Source of the DNA: Lineus longissimus
Lineage: Eukaryota > Nemertea > Pilidiophora > Heteronemertea > Lineidae
Reading direction: 5' to 3'
Length of the DNA stretch: 64,000 nt
Assembly (NCBI RefSeq): GCF_910592395.1
Contig: NC_088319.1
Coordinates: 14,942,001-15,006,000 of the forward strand
Part shown: one piece after another, positions 44,243-57,000 of the stretch
How the letters are laid out: each line of letters begins with the position of its first letter
How positions within the stretch are numbered: the stretch's first letter is position 1
Notes under the pieces: generated by a model
What the model was told of the DNA's origin: nothing
What the model saw: only the letters and a program-made list of their open reading frames with translations
Databases searched by the model: none
Translations under genes and position numbers: made by a program

Positions 44243-46243
44243 TCAAGATTTGGACGTGCTTGACGACTCCTGCGCGGATTCCTTCTGCTTTTGAAGACAG
44301 TGGTTAACATCTCGATAATACAGGTTGAAATTACCCGATATGATAGGAATGGCCAGTCCCGTCAAAACAATCCCCGTGACAGCGCACATGCCACCCACAA
44401 TGCATCCTGGGAAGGTCACGGGGCGGATGTCACCATACCCTACCGTAGTCATAGTGATAATAGCCAACCATATTCCTCTCGGAATGTCGGTGATGTCAGA
44501 GCCTTCAAATTTTAACTCTGCTAAATAAAACAGGAACGCGTATATTACCATTCCCACAGATAGGAACGCTATTAGCGTTACAAGTTCCGGTAGGCTGCGC
44601 CGAAGCACCAGTAACACAATTCTAGTTCCGGTGAAGCAGCGCGCCAAGCGGAGAATACTGAAAACACGGAGAGTCGGCAACATGATCACTAGAACAACAT
44701 ACAGATCGGTTCCTGAAGTATATTCAAGAGGTCCGCGACCAGAAAATATCAACAAGCTATTCCAACTGCTTATCGTTGCTACAATATCTACCCAGTTCAA
44801 CAGGGATTTTAGAAAATTTCTTTTTTCGGGGCAAACGACGAACCTGACGACGATTTCAATAGTCAATATGGCGTTCAGCGCAATGGCCGGAATTCGTGTT
44901 GCGATGTCCTCATAGCGGCTGCGCAACCGGAGGTACTTTGTGCCGTTAACAGGAAGGTTCAGAGTCTCCAAGATCATGACATTGGTTGTTAAGGTGATGA
45001 GAAGAATTTGAAGGATCACGATCAAGGCTATAAAAAACGAGAATGCCTGAAATGGAGAACAAAATGACGGGGAAACAGGAATAGAGAGAAATAAGAAATG
45101 TTGTGCACATTCGGTATTGTTACTGTACAGCGACAATGTTTATTTCTGTCATAGACAAAAACAATGAACATAAACGGCTTAAACCTTGAAGGTGGAACAA
45201 AAACCAACGTGCATTGCGGCACAGAAAATATTCTGCAATGTTACCATTTACCATTATGAAAGATTTAGGAATGCATAAACCGTATGTTGCAATCATGTAC
45301 CTTATGATCACGCATTGTTACCAAGGGCCATTACGCGTATACAATGAATTATGCAAGACTGCTCCCATGTGCATTGTTTCTCCGCAACAGGACCAAAAAC
45401 AAATCTAATCATGATGAAATCGACTCGATCAATTGGATTAAATTCAAAGGGAACAATGGCGCCGGCCACTGAACACAATCAAAGTAATGCATTAAACCTT
45501 TTAGACTTAGGGTTAACCATAGGCAACACCATTTTTCAGAAACCGTCACTGCAAGACGATGCAGACAAAAGAGATTTCTCAACCTACAAAAGCTAGTTCT
45601 GTAAACTTACCTTAGAACCCTTCGAGTAATTCGGGTCATCAAGGAACAGCCACATCCTCAGCGCGTACGCCCTCCAACCGGTAGTGACGTCAATGGCCTT
45701 CCGGTAATATTCGAGACCAGACAATAGTTCCTTCTGCACCGCCTCAGATGCCTTTTTCTCCTTGTTCGAATCCCAAACCAAGCCTGTACAGCATTTCGCA
45801 ATCATCGAATGTGGTATATCCCAGAAATCCAACTCTTCGAGAAAATCCGTGACGCACATGTGGGACGGGATGTGGAACTTCCCCTTGCTGTAGCCATCCA
45901 AGACCGAATTAAAGACATCTGGGTTTCGATCAAAGAAGTAGGAGCCCGCGTCTTTGTCCCAGTACTCCTTTGTGCGGAGCATGCAGGAGAGCTTGGTCCC
46001 TGGGATCTTGTTGATGGTGTTCGCCGCGGTGACGAACACGCTCCCCCTTACGTCAATTTTTACCTTACACGTGTCCAGCCTTTGCTTCATTTCGTGCTTC
46101 AACTCGTCTTTCCTGTTGTTATCCATTTCGCGTTTTGCGAGGTTGCTCATTGGGTTGAAATTTGTGTATGCCAGTGGGTTTTTGTAAGGGTAGTCCCCCT
46201 CCATGGATACTGTAAAGACACTGATATCTTTGTCCTTAACCAT
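44243..46243 (-). CDS. voltage-gated potassium channel alpha subunit (non-Shaker Kv, divergent)
   Basis: Two exons, 46243-45611 and 45046-44243, join at phase 0 to 478 aa. The cytosolic T1/BTB domain (about 60-152) has a perfect HX5CX20CC zinc motif (H124, C130, C151, C152), typical of Kv2/Kv3/Kv4-type subunits that assemble as tetramers. S1 starts at 213, S2 is near 262-282 (IEIVVRF keeps the charge-transfer glutamate) and S3 near 293-311. The selectivity filter TVGYGD is at 412-417, so the pore is K+-selective. S4 (330-350) is depleted in charge: by alignment to Kv1.2, R1, R2 and R4 are I332, P335 and S341, while R338, R344 and R347 remain. The S6 PVP hinge is A-I-P (443-445). Such changes are known in electrically silent or modulatory Kv subunits; that role is an inference. 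The tail is short and ends Ser-rich. Confidence 0.9.
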
Positions 46244-48668
46244 CTAGCTAGAAGAAGCGAAGCGAAGTTCCCTAGTCCGTAATGAGAATCTCACTAACGA
46301 AAGTTGTGGCAGTGGGAAATCAACCTGTCGTCTCGTCCGATGTCGCGCTATCAAACAGCAAACGAAAACTGAGTCGCATCATCAGATTCGACGGCGGACA
46401 CAATAAAGTGCTTGTGATATGAAAGCGCAGCTCACATAAAAATTCAATTAGTTCCACTGTTGAAGCGAAATCAATAATTCAGAATTTATCCACAATCCGG
46501 GCTGGAACATGAGACGCAATGTAAAGAACGTCGCTTAATTACTCTGAAAGCTTGTTGAACTTTTGAAAGAGAGAGACCATGATATATGATATTATTAAAT
46601 TATTAAGCAACTTATAAACCCAAGCGTAGGTTTGTTTTGGACTTACTGATTTATGATATATGGCAGGTTTTGGGAGTTATTATTCTAATAATTCTTCAAA
46701 GTCATCAACGATATATGTCCAACAAGTCATGTCATGCACATCCAGATTAAACAGATTGAAATGGTGTTGCTTCTATTCTAGAATCGCACCGAGGGAACCC
46801 GTGGATGCCCAGTGGTTCAGAACACCATCCAATATGTCGATGTGGCATCCAAGAAGCATCCGTGGGCAGTATTCCACAAAGAAATCATTCTCAGACTTAG
46901 CTCCAAAACGTTTCGACTTTTATATTTTTTGTTAAAACAATTAAACGTGAAGCCAACGGTTTTCAATCACTTTCCGTATAGCGATGTCCATTTGAAAGCG
47001 CTGATCAAACTCCTCTGAATGTATCAGCTATTCTTATGCGCATACGAAAATTCGTGACTATCAATAAAGTGGCGGTAATATTTTACCGTGGCCCATTTGC
47101 TGCGTTAGTCACCAACTCACTCGCATGGTGCGTAGCGCTTGCGCACTTCCACCACTCATATCTCACGCATGAATATTTGATATGCAGCAGACGGAAATCT
47201 GTCCACATTCGGTTGTCAAGGACATTTTGTATTTGAGTCGAAAGCACTTTGGATGGTCACCCCGCCCATGTTAAAACTTACCCTGAGCAAGGCGGAGTAG
47301 TACACCAAGAGGATCAGGAAAAACAGCAAATATTTGACACAGGTTTGTTCAGATATTCCAAATGTTTTCCAAACCCTCTCCACCCTGGCTACTGCAAGCG
47401 ATGTAACGCACAATACACATGCGTGAGTCCGCATTGGCATTTAGACATTTCAGATTGAAGAGTGATTGATGTCGCTGTTGGAGGGCACTTCACGTGGGCG
47501 ATGGCGGCACCTTAGACCACTTCCTGTAACAAATGATTTTTACGGAGAGATGATTGATTATGGTTGATATTGTGACAAGTGACATTGTCCATAACATAAG
47601 TCTATCCTAAGATACGCCACTGGCGCTATTCCCCTTAGCAATGTTAGTGCGCAATTTGCAATCGTCTTCACCACTCCCATCTATTATCAAGTCATATCAT
47701 CCTAACGTGGATCCATGCTTTACGTCATTTTCTGATAAAATATGTTTTTTTTCTCGTATTGGCCAGGGCTGAATAGCACAGCAAGTGGTAACACTTCTGG
47801 TCATGCTCAATCTTCTCCATGCTTTCTCCATCTCTCAATCATAAGTAATTCTAGATCGTTGTATCTAAGTCCATATAAGCCTATTTCGCCGCCATTTTGT
47901 ACTTTGTTCGCCATCTTGGATTTAAGAATATCTAGGGTGGTCCAGGATGAATTTGAAAGAGTATGTGTCGGGACCGAAAAATCATTGAGAAAACTTTGAT
48001 TGGAAAGTAATGGCTGTTTTTCACTGACTGAGCTCTGTGTTTATATACAACTCCGCAGAGGAATACGAAATGACGCAGGACTCCATGTACGGAGGTTGAT
48101 ATGTTCGTTAATGGGAACGTTATTTTCTCTTCTTTCTTCCGATGTTGAAACAAAATTTTGGTCAGAAAACATACATGTAGTAATGAATTATTTAGCTCGG
48201 CTCCCCGTCGTGATGACGTTTGGTCGTCAGTACGCCACACCGTTGGTCGGAATCTCCATATCAAATGACAAACCGGACATATTTTTATTCGCAATCCCTT
48301 TATTCAGAAATTTACACGGAATAATGTTGTTTAACTTGAGAGTTCAGATGCAAAGGTCGCTAAATAGAAGCCATTACATGTCATACAAAATTTCTCAGTG
48401 ACTGTAATATCTTATTATTTCGTATTTTGTCGTTCGTACTGAAGGGTTGCAAGTTTACACCCAACGAGGCTCATTTCCGACGTTAAAAAAGATTTACAAC
48501 GCTTTTTTGCAAACGATTGTCCCTCTCTCGCAGGGCCATATCAAGAGGGGACTACATATGTATGATATTTCCGGACCGCAAGACGTCAGTGCAGAAGGCG
48601 TACCTGTCTGAAGCAGACGTGCCTAACAATTTTTATCAAGTGATTCGCCAAACATGACTTAGAATCGT
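46244..48668. other. upstream region of the Kv gene, no other gene seen
   Basis: A splice acceptor-like TTCTAGCTAG directly precedes the Kv ATG, so a 5' non-coding exon may lie here. The reading frames seen have no domains. Confidence 0.4.
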
Positions 48669-51418
48669 TTAGTATCCGAAGGATCGCTTGCCCCAGTATC
48701 CTGGGTTGTACTCCTTACAGGCGCCGATCGCCCCGTCGTTACTCCATATCTCCGCGGTGCAGTAATACCCGGGGCAGCAGTTCCGTGACTTCCAGCAGGC
48801 TTTCACGCACGGGTCGGTATTGGCGAACATCCCAGTGCCCCAGAAGTCTCGGCGAACCCTGAAAAAAGAGATATCAAGAGATATCAGAGCACACAAACAC
48901 CTCAAACTACCACATAGCTTTGTCGTATTCTGGTTGAAAATGAGCGCTGGCAACCTACAAGCTCCCCATTTTCCATCCAAGAAACCGCAGATTAGTTGAA
49001 ATGTCCATCCATTATCGTCTGCTCATAATCGTATGATGAAAACCAAACAAACCTTTTTAGTAATTGTCCATCGCTTTTTTCTGAAAATACAACAAATACA
49101 CAAAGATTAACGCCAAACTGTGGTCAATACATACGAAGACATCATTTCATTGGTGATGTATTGAAGTCGTGAGTATCGACGTGGAGCCATAACTTAATCC
49201 CTCAACATACAATAGGGCACTTGTTTCCAAAAGTGGGATTAAAACTGCTGGCCATAACGCTCTATTGTATTGCACGCCACAATGCAGCGAAACATGACCC
49301 TTTGTCTTGAGGCTGGTTGACCATGACGCTCTACTGCATTTCTTCGAAGATTCAATCTGGCTTTTGGGCAGGCTAGCCACCTTCATCATGGCCACTATCA
49401 TTACGCCAATCTCCACCCGGCCCTTAAGCCGACGAATTTTAATTAGACATGATGGTTGCTCAGGTGTTCATTATGACGAATCCGATCCTTGTATCATTCC
49501 TGGTGTTACTTTGCCGTCTAATCTCTCCCACTCAACGGTTCAGAACGAATAAGAACCACGTCAAGATACTCTGAGCAAGTCATGTGCTGGTCAACTTATC
49601 AACTCCCCATCAATTTGATACAGGTATCAATGTGACCATGGTAGCCACAGCTGCCTGCAAAGCTGGTTTATATATATAAGTAGGATCGATATGATAGGAC
49701 GAGTTATTTATGGAGATAAGCCCCTATCCACCATTATATACATGTACATGGCTTTATCCCTTGTTGACCACGTTGACTAACTGGGAGAACGAGATTATGC
49801 TGTCCGAAGAGTTGCCTAGCACTTTTCTGTTAGAGACATGCGGATCCTAAAATTAAAAGTTTAAAGTTCGTTGCAGCCAAACCTTTATATGCCATCAACA
49901 CCAGTCACCCTCAGAAAATGTAACTAATGCATTCATTCTGTCTCGGTTGCTATTGTCTGGTGCTGTGGAATCGACTATCTTAGGTTGCAGGTTCTGAATC
50001 TTCTGCAAAAAATCTTCAGAAACAATTCCATGTCATGTTACTCATTTTTAGAAAAACGATCACAAAGCGAGTTGTTGCCTCTGAGTTGCTGATTTTGGCA
50101 TTACTTGTTTAGATTGGAAGCAGTTTTGAGAACGTCTCTTTTTGAAGCCTGGTATTTGAAAGTCGTTCAAAAGCAATTATGGTTTGTTCTACTTTTGTGA
50201 CCTTTCTTTGAAATACTCTCATCAAGAGAGAAACCGACTTGTACGATACCAGACAGAAGATGGCAATGTTTCGTATCAAATGCTACTTAGGGATCTCTAA
50301 TTATGACGAAGTTGATGGTTAGATGTTTCGTCATTACACCATGCCTATTTCTTGACGGCAGAGGTAAGATGCCAAAGTTTTTAAAATGTATAACTTTGGC
50401 ATTTTATCAACATGCTCAAAGAAATTAAAAAATCTTTGAGCATACCAGTAAAATGTTAAGAATAGAAGTTTATGTGTATGGACATTTTATGGTCTTTACT
50501 TTATTTAGTTGAGATTTATCTGTAGCCTTTCTAACCATATCACGCGGATTTATCTAAACGTATTTGCTGAAGTCAGGCAGGGAATCGTTCATCCTGGTAA
50601 CCTACTGAATGCATGATGCTATGTAACATAAGGATGATGCACTGTGGAAACCTCTATCTGTGGTCATGATGGCGATCAATGAATAAACGTCAGGCGAACT
50701 ATACTCAGCCTCTTTGATTAAAATAAATTCTCACATCTAATTCCTAATCTGTATGCTTATATTCCAGCTGCAAAGATACTTTATAATCGCGGTCATCATC
50801 ACTAATGATTCGGAATTAAGAAGAAGGTCTTGTTGGAAACATAAGTCTAATCTCCATGGTTTATAAATCAAAAGTCTCAGATAATCCGCCCCCACGAGAA
50901 TAATTAATGATTATAGGTGAGACTCACACCTTAGCCATCATCACAATTAGTATCATCTTTTACGTCTTCAATTATTTATTTATACAGTTGTGACTAAATC
51001 ATAAATGACGATCATACAATGGTAAACAGTTCATGTAATACAACTACATGTACACGTAGTTGCATTCTTCTCATCAGCGAGCGGATAATTTGTTTGGAAA
51101 GTTTTACAATTTTCACACAAGAAAGTGTAACCGCCTCTCAGCTCCCGGCCTTTGGATCTACAGTGCGGCTTTTGGCAGTTTCTATCGCCTTCATGAGCTA
51201 AAACACAAACGGCATTACACATTCCACCCGGGTCACTGTGATATTATTTGCTACTGTCAGGCGACTACTTTTTCAGCGTAAGCTATTGCTTTTTACAAAC
51301 AAACACCTATCATACTGCATGGCCTACCTTTATCTGATATTGAAGCACTTTGAGTTAAATGGATGGCGACGACGGCTATTATCGCTATGACAACTATCTG
51401 TAAACGCATCGTGGCCAT
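48669..51418 (-). CDS. secreted cysteine-rich prepropeptide with dibasic and amidation signals
   Basis: Three exons join in frame to 102 aa: 51418-51328, a 28-nt microexon 49080-49053, and 48858-48669. Residues 1 to about 24 form a signal peptide (MATMRLQIVVIAIIAVVAIH). A short acidic propeptide ends in KR (39-40), followed by RR (42-43), classical prohormone convertase sites. The mature part starts DFWGTGMF and has six cysteines at 57, 61, 67, 68, 73 and 87, the C-C-CC-C-C order seen in many knottin-type peptides. GKR at 96-98 after GYW predicts cleavage and a C-terminal Trp-amide. It could be a peptide hormone, a neuropeptide or another secreted knottin; I know no exact family. The 28-nt exon is supported by TTTTCAG and GTTTGT borders and by phase on both sides. 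Confidence 0.72.
50369..50443. repeat. two adjacent perfect hairpins in the peptide gene intron
   Basis: ATGCCAAAGTT (50369-50379) pairs with 50392-50402, and ATGCTCAAAGA (50412-50422) pairs with 50433-50443. Each stem is 11 bp with a loop of 10-12 bases, and the stems share the words ATGC and CAAAG. Function unknown. Confidence 0.6.
50975..50980 (-). terminator. candidate intronic polyadenylation signal
   Basis: The minus strand reads AATAAA about 50 nt after the stop of the possible alternative terminal exon, well placed to end a short transcript of the peptide gene. Confidence 0.4.
51031..51418 (-). CDS. possible alternative product of the peptide gene (second terminal exon)
   Basis: Exon 1 (51418-51328, signal peptide) can also join in frame to 51197-51031, giving 85 aa. 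The acceptor is TTTGTGTTTTAG, 130 nt downstream of the exon 1 donor. The exon is open for 55 codons to a TGA and encodes seven cysteines (38, 43, 58, 61, 79, 81, 83) and an N-glycosylation site (NAT). An AATAAA lies about 50 nt after the stop. These features fit an alternative last exon that would give a second secreted cysteine-rich product. The odd number of cysteines and absence of known similarity leave a chance open frame possible. Confidence 0.45.
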
Positions 51419-51820
51419 CTTTAATCTGGAAAGAGAAGAAAACAATGACACGATACGTAGGCGTCAATTGTTGTTAATTAGTTGGGTAATTAGTTAATAA
51501 GGCTGGGATTTTCTTAATAATTGATAAACTGCAACGGGAGATGTAGCTTTGATGTTGCCGACACTTTTTAATTACAGCAGCGAGATGGTTTCCTTTAGAC
51601 CACAGGACACCGGCCTGTAAATGATGAATCGTGTAATTAATAAGGGGTTGCTGCTGATGGGTGTAACAGTTTTAAATATGCTATAGGATAGAGTGTCCAG
51701 AGGACATTTATCATGCAATGAGGTACTGAAGGTCATGGGTCTCTTACTTTAGAGAGACCAGTGGAATAGAGGTTAGAGCTGGTTCATAGCGTAATCAGGA
51801 GGTCAAGATACATGTATGAC

Positions 51821-51852
51821 AAATAGATAAATAAATAAATAAATAAATAAAT
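51821..51852. repeat. (AAAT)n microsatellite
   Basis: About seven AAAT units with one imperfect unit (AAATAGAT) at the start. Confidence 0.9.
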
Positions 51853-53966
51853 GTCCAGACCCTAGCGAGATGGGACTGAGACAGCACATAGGGCACTATG
51901 CATATGTATCTATCATGTCTATGTGTGCGTAAAAATAAAAGTGGCAGTCGTTAACAAAGTTATTTCACAAACCCGGCAAACCAGATGACACATCGAGATT
52001 TGATTTATTAAGTTTCTCGCATGACTACCAGTCTAGAAAATTAATTTGTATAACCAATAAAGAGGTATAGAGGACTGGCTATTGGATTCATTGGGGTAAG
52101 ATGTTCTATTGTTGAAAGGCTTGCTACACCGTCATCCACACAATCTTTTGGTGGTTTAAGGACCAGCAAACCTATCCAAGAGGCCCTCAGCATCCGCGAC
52201 TCCCGTCACTGACCGACATGACATCATTCAAAACCGCCATTACTTCTTCTTCAAATCCCTCCTCACTCCTCTGCAAATGTACAGGAAAACTGTAGTTCAA
52301 ATGTACAGTGGACTGGACTATACACGCATTGCTCTTCTCCTTGCCCAATAGAGTTCATTTCTGCGAGTAACCCAAGACACTCTGTGGACGAGAACTGCCT
52401 AAAGGCTTATGTGACGCCACTCTTGATTGGTCAGTCAACCTCCGGGCGAAGAAAGACCACTACTGATTCGTTACATGGTGTCTCCATTCCCTTTTCAAAC
52501 AACATCTTCGGGCGGTTGGCTATATGTTGTTATTTTTTCATATCCCAGGGCAGCTTGGACAGTTGGAGATCTCTGGATTTGTTTAATGGCTGTTAATTGG
52601 GAAGAAACGTCTCGACTGGTAGGTTTATACACACTGTTTATACACACTGTTTATACGCACTGTTAAACTTGAAAAAGTTTTATTTATTTTTCTTTGAAGA
52701 CACACTCGTGCACATATCGAAGTTTTTTTCCTGCCATCATAATTTTTATCACAGGAATGGCCATGACCGGAGACGATAATCAAAGCGATTGGGGGTGGCA
52801 TTTCGCGCAAGGCCATGATGTTTCTTTGAGTTCTTAATCACATCGTATCGATTTGTATTATAAGAACTGTCAACGTCAATGCATCACTAAACTTATATTA
52901 CCCAATAATACACGGCAGGAGATAACCTTTAAATAACCCTTACAAATGTGACTAACATCATCAGCTTTCGTAAATTACTTACAAATACCTCCACAAATTG
53001 AATCTTTTGAGAGAGATATTACATGTACCGCGTGGAAGACTAAGTCATATCCGCACTGTTAAACCACTTAGACCGACAATACATGTACCTCTCGTTGTAA
53101 GAGTGAGAGTCTGACGGCAGAATGGGCTAATAGTTCCATCGGATTAGAGCCCGCGTAAATGTTATCTTCAGGGGGCAGACTTTTCATCAAGATGGCGATT
53201 CCATAGTTGGCGTCGACGAGTGATGGTTGACGTGCTTAAATCCGAGTTGGCTGCACGGCTCCATCCAGATACCATTCATTTTTTCGGTACTGTCTGACAA
53301 AAGTTCAGTACCACAAAGGTACTACTACAAGTCGATGTCACAGTCACTGCATCTGCCCATTGAAAACTAATGAAATGTACTAAAATGCATTCTTATATAT
53401 GAGGGTCTACTTTGGGACGTCATCGCCGTCGCCATATTGAAAATCAGTCCGCGTTGCCACCCCATGACGATTGTGACAGGACACGAGGGTGGCCGAGTGA
53501 ATAGGCCAAAATATTTCTCCACAGAAAAATCATAGATTTCGATATTTGTTTTTTTCATGATAGATAATCATGTGAGTTAACATCTGGATTTTGGACTCCG
53601 GTCGATAAATTGCATCAGAGGTAATCTAAAATTACTGAGACAGCTTGTCGAAAGAGGACGTTTTTTCTTTGATTGACTCTCTTGGGAAAAGCTTTGAGCT
53701 GATGTTCCAACATTGCTATAATTATCCATCGACAACTTGAACCATCTCATCTCTGTCCTCGGGATGAAAATAGTTATGTAATTCTGGTAGCTATTATGTG
53801 TGGATTAATGTTAGCTACAAAGAAAAAAGTTGTTATTCGTCTGTGAAGTGCAGCAGGGTTTAGAGTGCTTGGCTCACCAGGGTTGGTGGGTAACTGACTT
53901 CGAATCATCATTTTTGAATAATGGTAATGTTTAAAATAATGACGGTAGCTTTAGACCATTGAAAAG

Positions 53967-54040
53967 GATGATGATGACGATGACGATGATGATGATGACG
54001 ACGGCGGCGGTGGTGGTGGCGGTGATGATGATGATGATGC
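53967..54040. repeat. (GAT/GAC/GGC/GGT)n trinucleotide repeat
   Basis: Runs of GATGATGAC change to GGCGGCGGTGGT and back to GATGAT. It is a compound triplet repeat and not part of a recognised exon. Confidence 0.9.
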
Positions 54041-57000
54041 AAATACGAACTGATTTACTTGTATAAACTAATCAATGATAATACTTTCTGTGACAAAAAA
54101 ATCAGTCTATTTTCGTTTTGGAGATCTCACAAAATATCAACATTTTTCAAAAATTGAAGTTCAGAAATTGTACAGCATCCATACATGGTCTATGTAGAAA
54201 GGTCAGGACCTTTTCACTGCATGGGGTTGTAAAAGATGACGTCCTGCCATGACATTTACAGTCAACTGGCCTGCGTTTACAACAAATAAATAAGTCGCAT
54301 ATATATGACACTTGCAGATTCCATTCGCTAACGAAAATACATATGTTTACTCGGGATTGCTGAATTCATCTCAGGGACAATGGGAGTTGGCTTCGAAATA
54401 GATTTGCTTTTGTGCATGAACTCGGCTTAAGTGCTATCTGAAACAGACACAATGTTAAAGACACGTCATGTCATTGAAGGAAGTGTTGTGGAGCTGTGAT
54501 CAATGTAAAGCAGGAAAAGTTAAGATATTCTAGTTTTACTAATCCAAGCCGGACCGCTTCATGAAGAAGTATTGTTTTCTATGCAAATTACCCTGCGTCT
54601 CGTTTTGGTCGCCACAGCGGTTGTGGTATCGCAACCATCCCTGAATTGGTACAAAATCAGACAGGATGGCGCTTTTTCGAAAGTTCTTACCGTCTTGCTC
54701 AGCACAAGTGCTTTGAAAGTCAAACATCACACTGCTGTGTGATGCAAAGTGATATACTTTAGGAAAACGGTTCAAAAGACGTGCCTGAGAGTATCTTTTC
54801 ACACTCCGAAGGCTGAGTTTCCTTCCTGTGTGCTTGTCTCGAGCCTTTAACGTGAATCTACTTGTTGCAGAGTTGGAGGTAAAAGAGCCAGTCGCGAATA
54901 ATTTGCCGATCTCAAGTTGCTAAATTGTCTAACATCTAATTTTGTCTCTGGTTTAATTCATTGCAGTCTATTGAAGATTAAATGGGATAATCTAATACTT
55001 AAACGGGTGTTGATTTACTGTCTGATTACGTGCTGTGTGCAAGGTGTTCAATTGAGTGTACTTAAATCTTTATATGATAAACCGTCCACGCAAACCCAGC
55101 TCATCTTAGAAGTGACCAATGTAAAAAAGATGCCATGTTGGATGGATCCTCATCGCTCCTCGAACTGAGCGATCAGCTTCCGATGGCCCCGGACTCATTC
55201 AAATGCCAACCTTTAATCCTTCGTCAAATATTCCATAAATTCAAAATGAACGATGATTACAAACCACAGTAGGCCTAGAATATATTGCGTTTTGAGTAAT
55301 TCGACCATTTAGACTTTCTTAAATATTAAAGTGCACATTTACCAAATGTATAGAGCCCCATTCATACCCCCATTCATCAAAAATGAAAACCCAATTATAG
55401 AAAATGGATTTGAGAGCGGATCTGTCAGAGTCGTTTCGGGCAGGTTTTGAAAAATGGTTAGCTTTTGACAGGCGCCGCAATTTTGGTTAAAAGACTATAA
55501 AGCGAGACCTTTGCATAGGGTTTACTCGCTCTGATGTGTTAAGTGGTTACGGTGTGGAATATGCGTACACGAGTTACTTTACCTGATTGGCGGCCTGGTC
55601 GTTCCCGCAGTGAACTACATATACAACGATATTCCCCCTGGATCCCGCCCTGAACACCTGGATGAGGGAACCGAGTGACTTGTGGGAGATCAGATAGGTA
55701 TAATTACTGAGACACTAATGTATTCTTATTGTCAGCGGTATAATCAAGAACTCATAGCGATACTTTTGCCCGGTTATCAAAAGTCTCATGGGAACGAGAC
55801 TATATCTTGAAATAGTAGCAACAGGTAAAGGTTACACCTTTAAGTATTACCGTGCCGGTAGGTTTGTCTCCAAGATATCTGTTTATTAAACAGCTGAAAT
55901 CCGTACTTGGTCTCTCGTTTATAACTTGTTTGGCAAAAAGGTACATATAAAAAAAAACACAACTAACCCCACTAAGGCATCGATCAAGAGGCATCAAAGT
56001 GTTAGCAAGCGTTTTCGTGATATTGCCCTGAGCGATCACTGCTAACAGTAACAATGTCTGTCATATCGGTCACCTTACATGTCTCACATCAATGCCAATC
56101 TGAATATGGAAAAAGTCATCCCAATACTTAGACAAAATGCAAACAGGGTTACCCGGTAGCCCAAACACGACATCAAAGCAATATTAACAGCTATAAGTGG
56201 GTTATTTTGAGCGGGATAGAGCGAAGAAGGCAGACAAGATGATCTCGGATTATTTTTTGCGCATCAACAACTTCTCTGCGTTGACCACCTTCTCTAACAA
56301 CAGCCAAGGACGTCGTGAGCCCCCTTGGAAGCGCCCTCATAGGCACAGCCAGAGAGAGGAGGATTGGGCGCGGGGTGCAACCGACACATACTGGGATAAA
56401 AAATTGACCGTGGAAAGCCCCTGAGCTGAACTCGTTTTCAAAATTGAGCTAGGATTGCCCTTTTTTTCTGGTAAGCGACCCCCTTTTGATCTCGTAGTTG
56501 TAATTTCGACTGTTAGATTTGGCTGAGGATGCAGCTCTCGTTATCCGATACTCATTCCGCGACCACTTACCAAAGGTTTTATATATAACGACCAAATGCG
56601 ACACAGCTGTTAACTGTGACAGCATAAGCCAATGTAATTATGAAGACAAAGGTTTGTCACTTGCCGCAGGATACCCTTAATGAAATTTCCCATCGTGGTC
56701 AGATGATGACAAATAAGATTTTTCTTTGGGATGTTATACAAATACGATTATGGGTGAACAGGTGTTTTGGGTATACAGCCATCATGATGCCGTCAGGACC
56801 AATTGCATTACATGTATATCCAAGTTACCGGCTGCCAAGTACTAGAAGTTTGGCGTATTTTTATTACATCGTAAGACCGCATTGACATAATCAGCAATTA
56901 CAATCATTTGACTATAGGCTAATTTACGCCGGCCAGTAAGTATCGCCGAGTAGCAATCAACGCACTTAAACCTGGGCAAAAACCGCCATGGTGTCCCCTC

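Noticed and set aside
52130-52320. Possible LINE reverse-transcriptase C-terminal remnant
   Set aside because: A few words (LSIRDS, MTSFKT) are suggestive but lie in different frames and are too short to support a call.
54539-54802. 87-aa minus-strand frame with GWLRYHNRC
   Set aside because: It recalls a lectin-type motif, but no other lectin residues, exon borders or signal peptide are seen.
56197-56424. 75-aa plus-strand frame rich in Arg and Trp
   Set aside because: No domain, no partner exons; may be transposon debris but cannot be supported.
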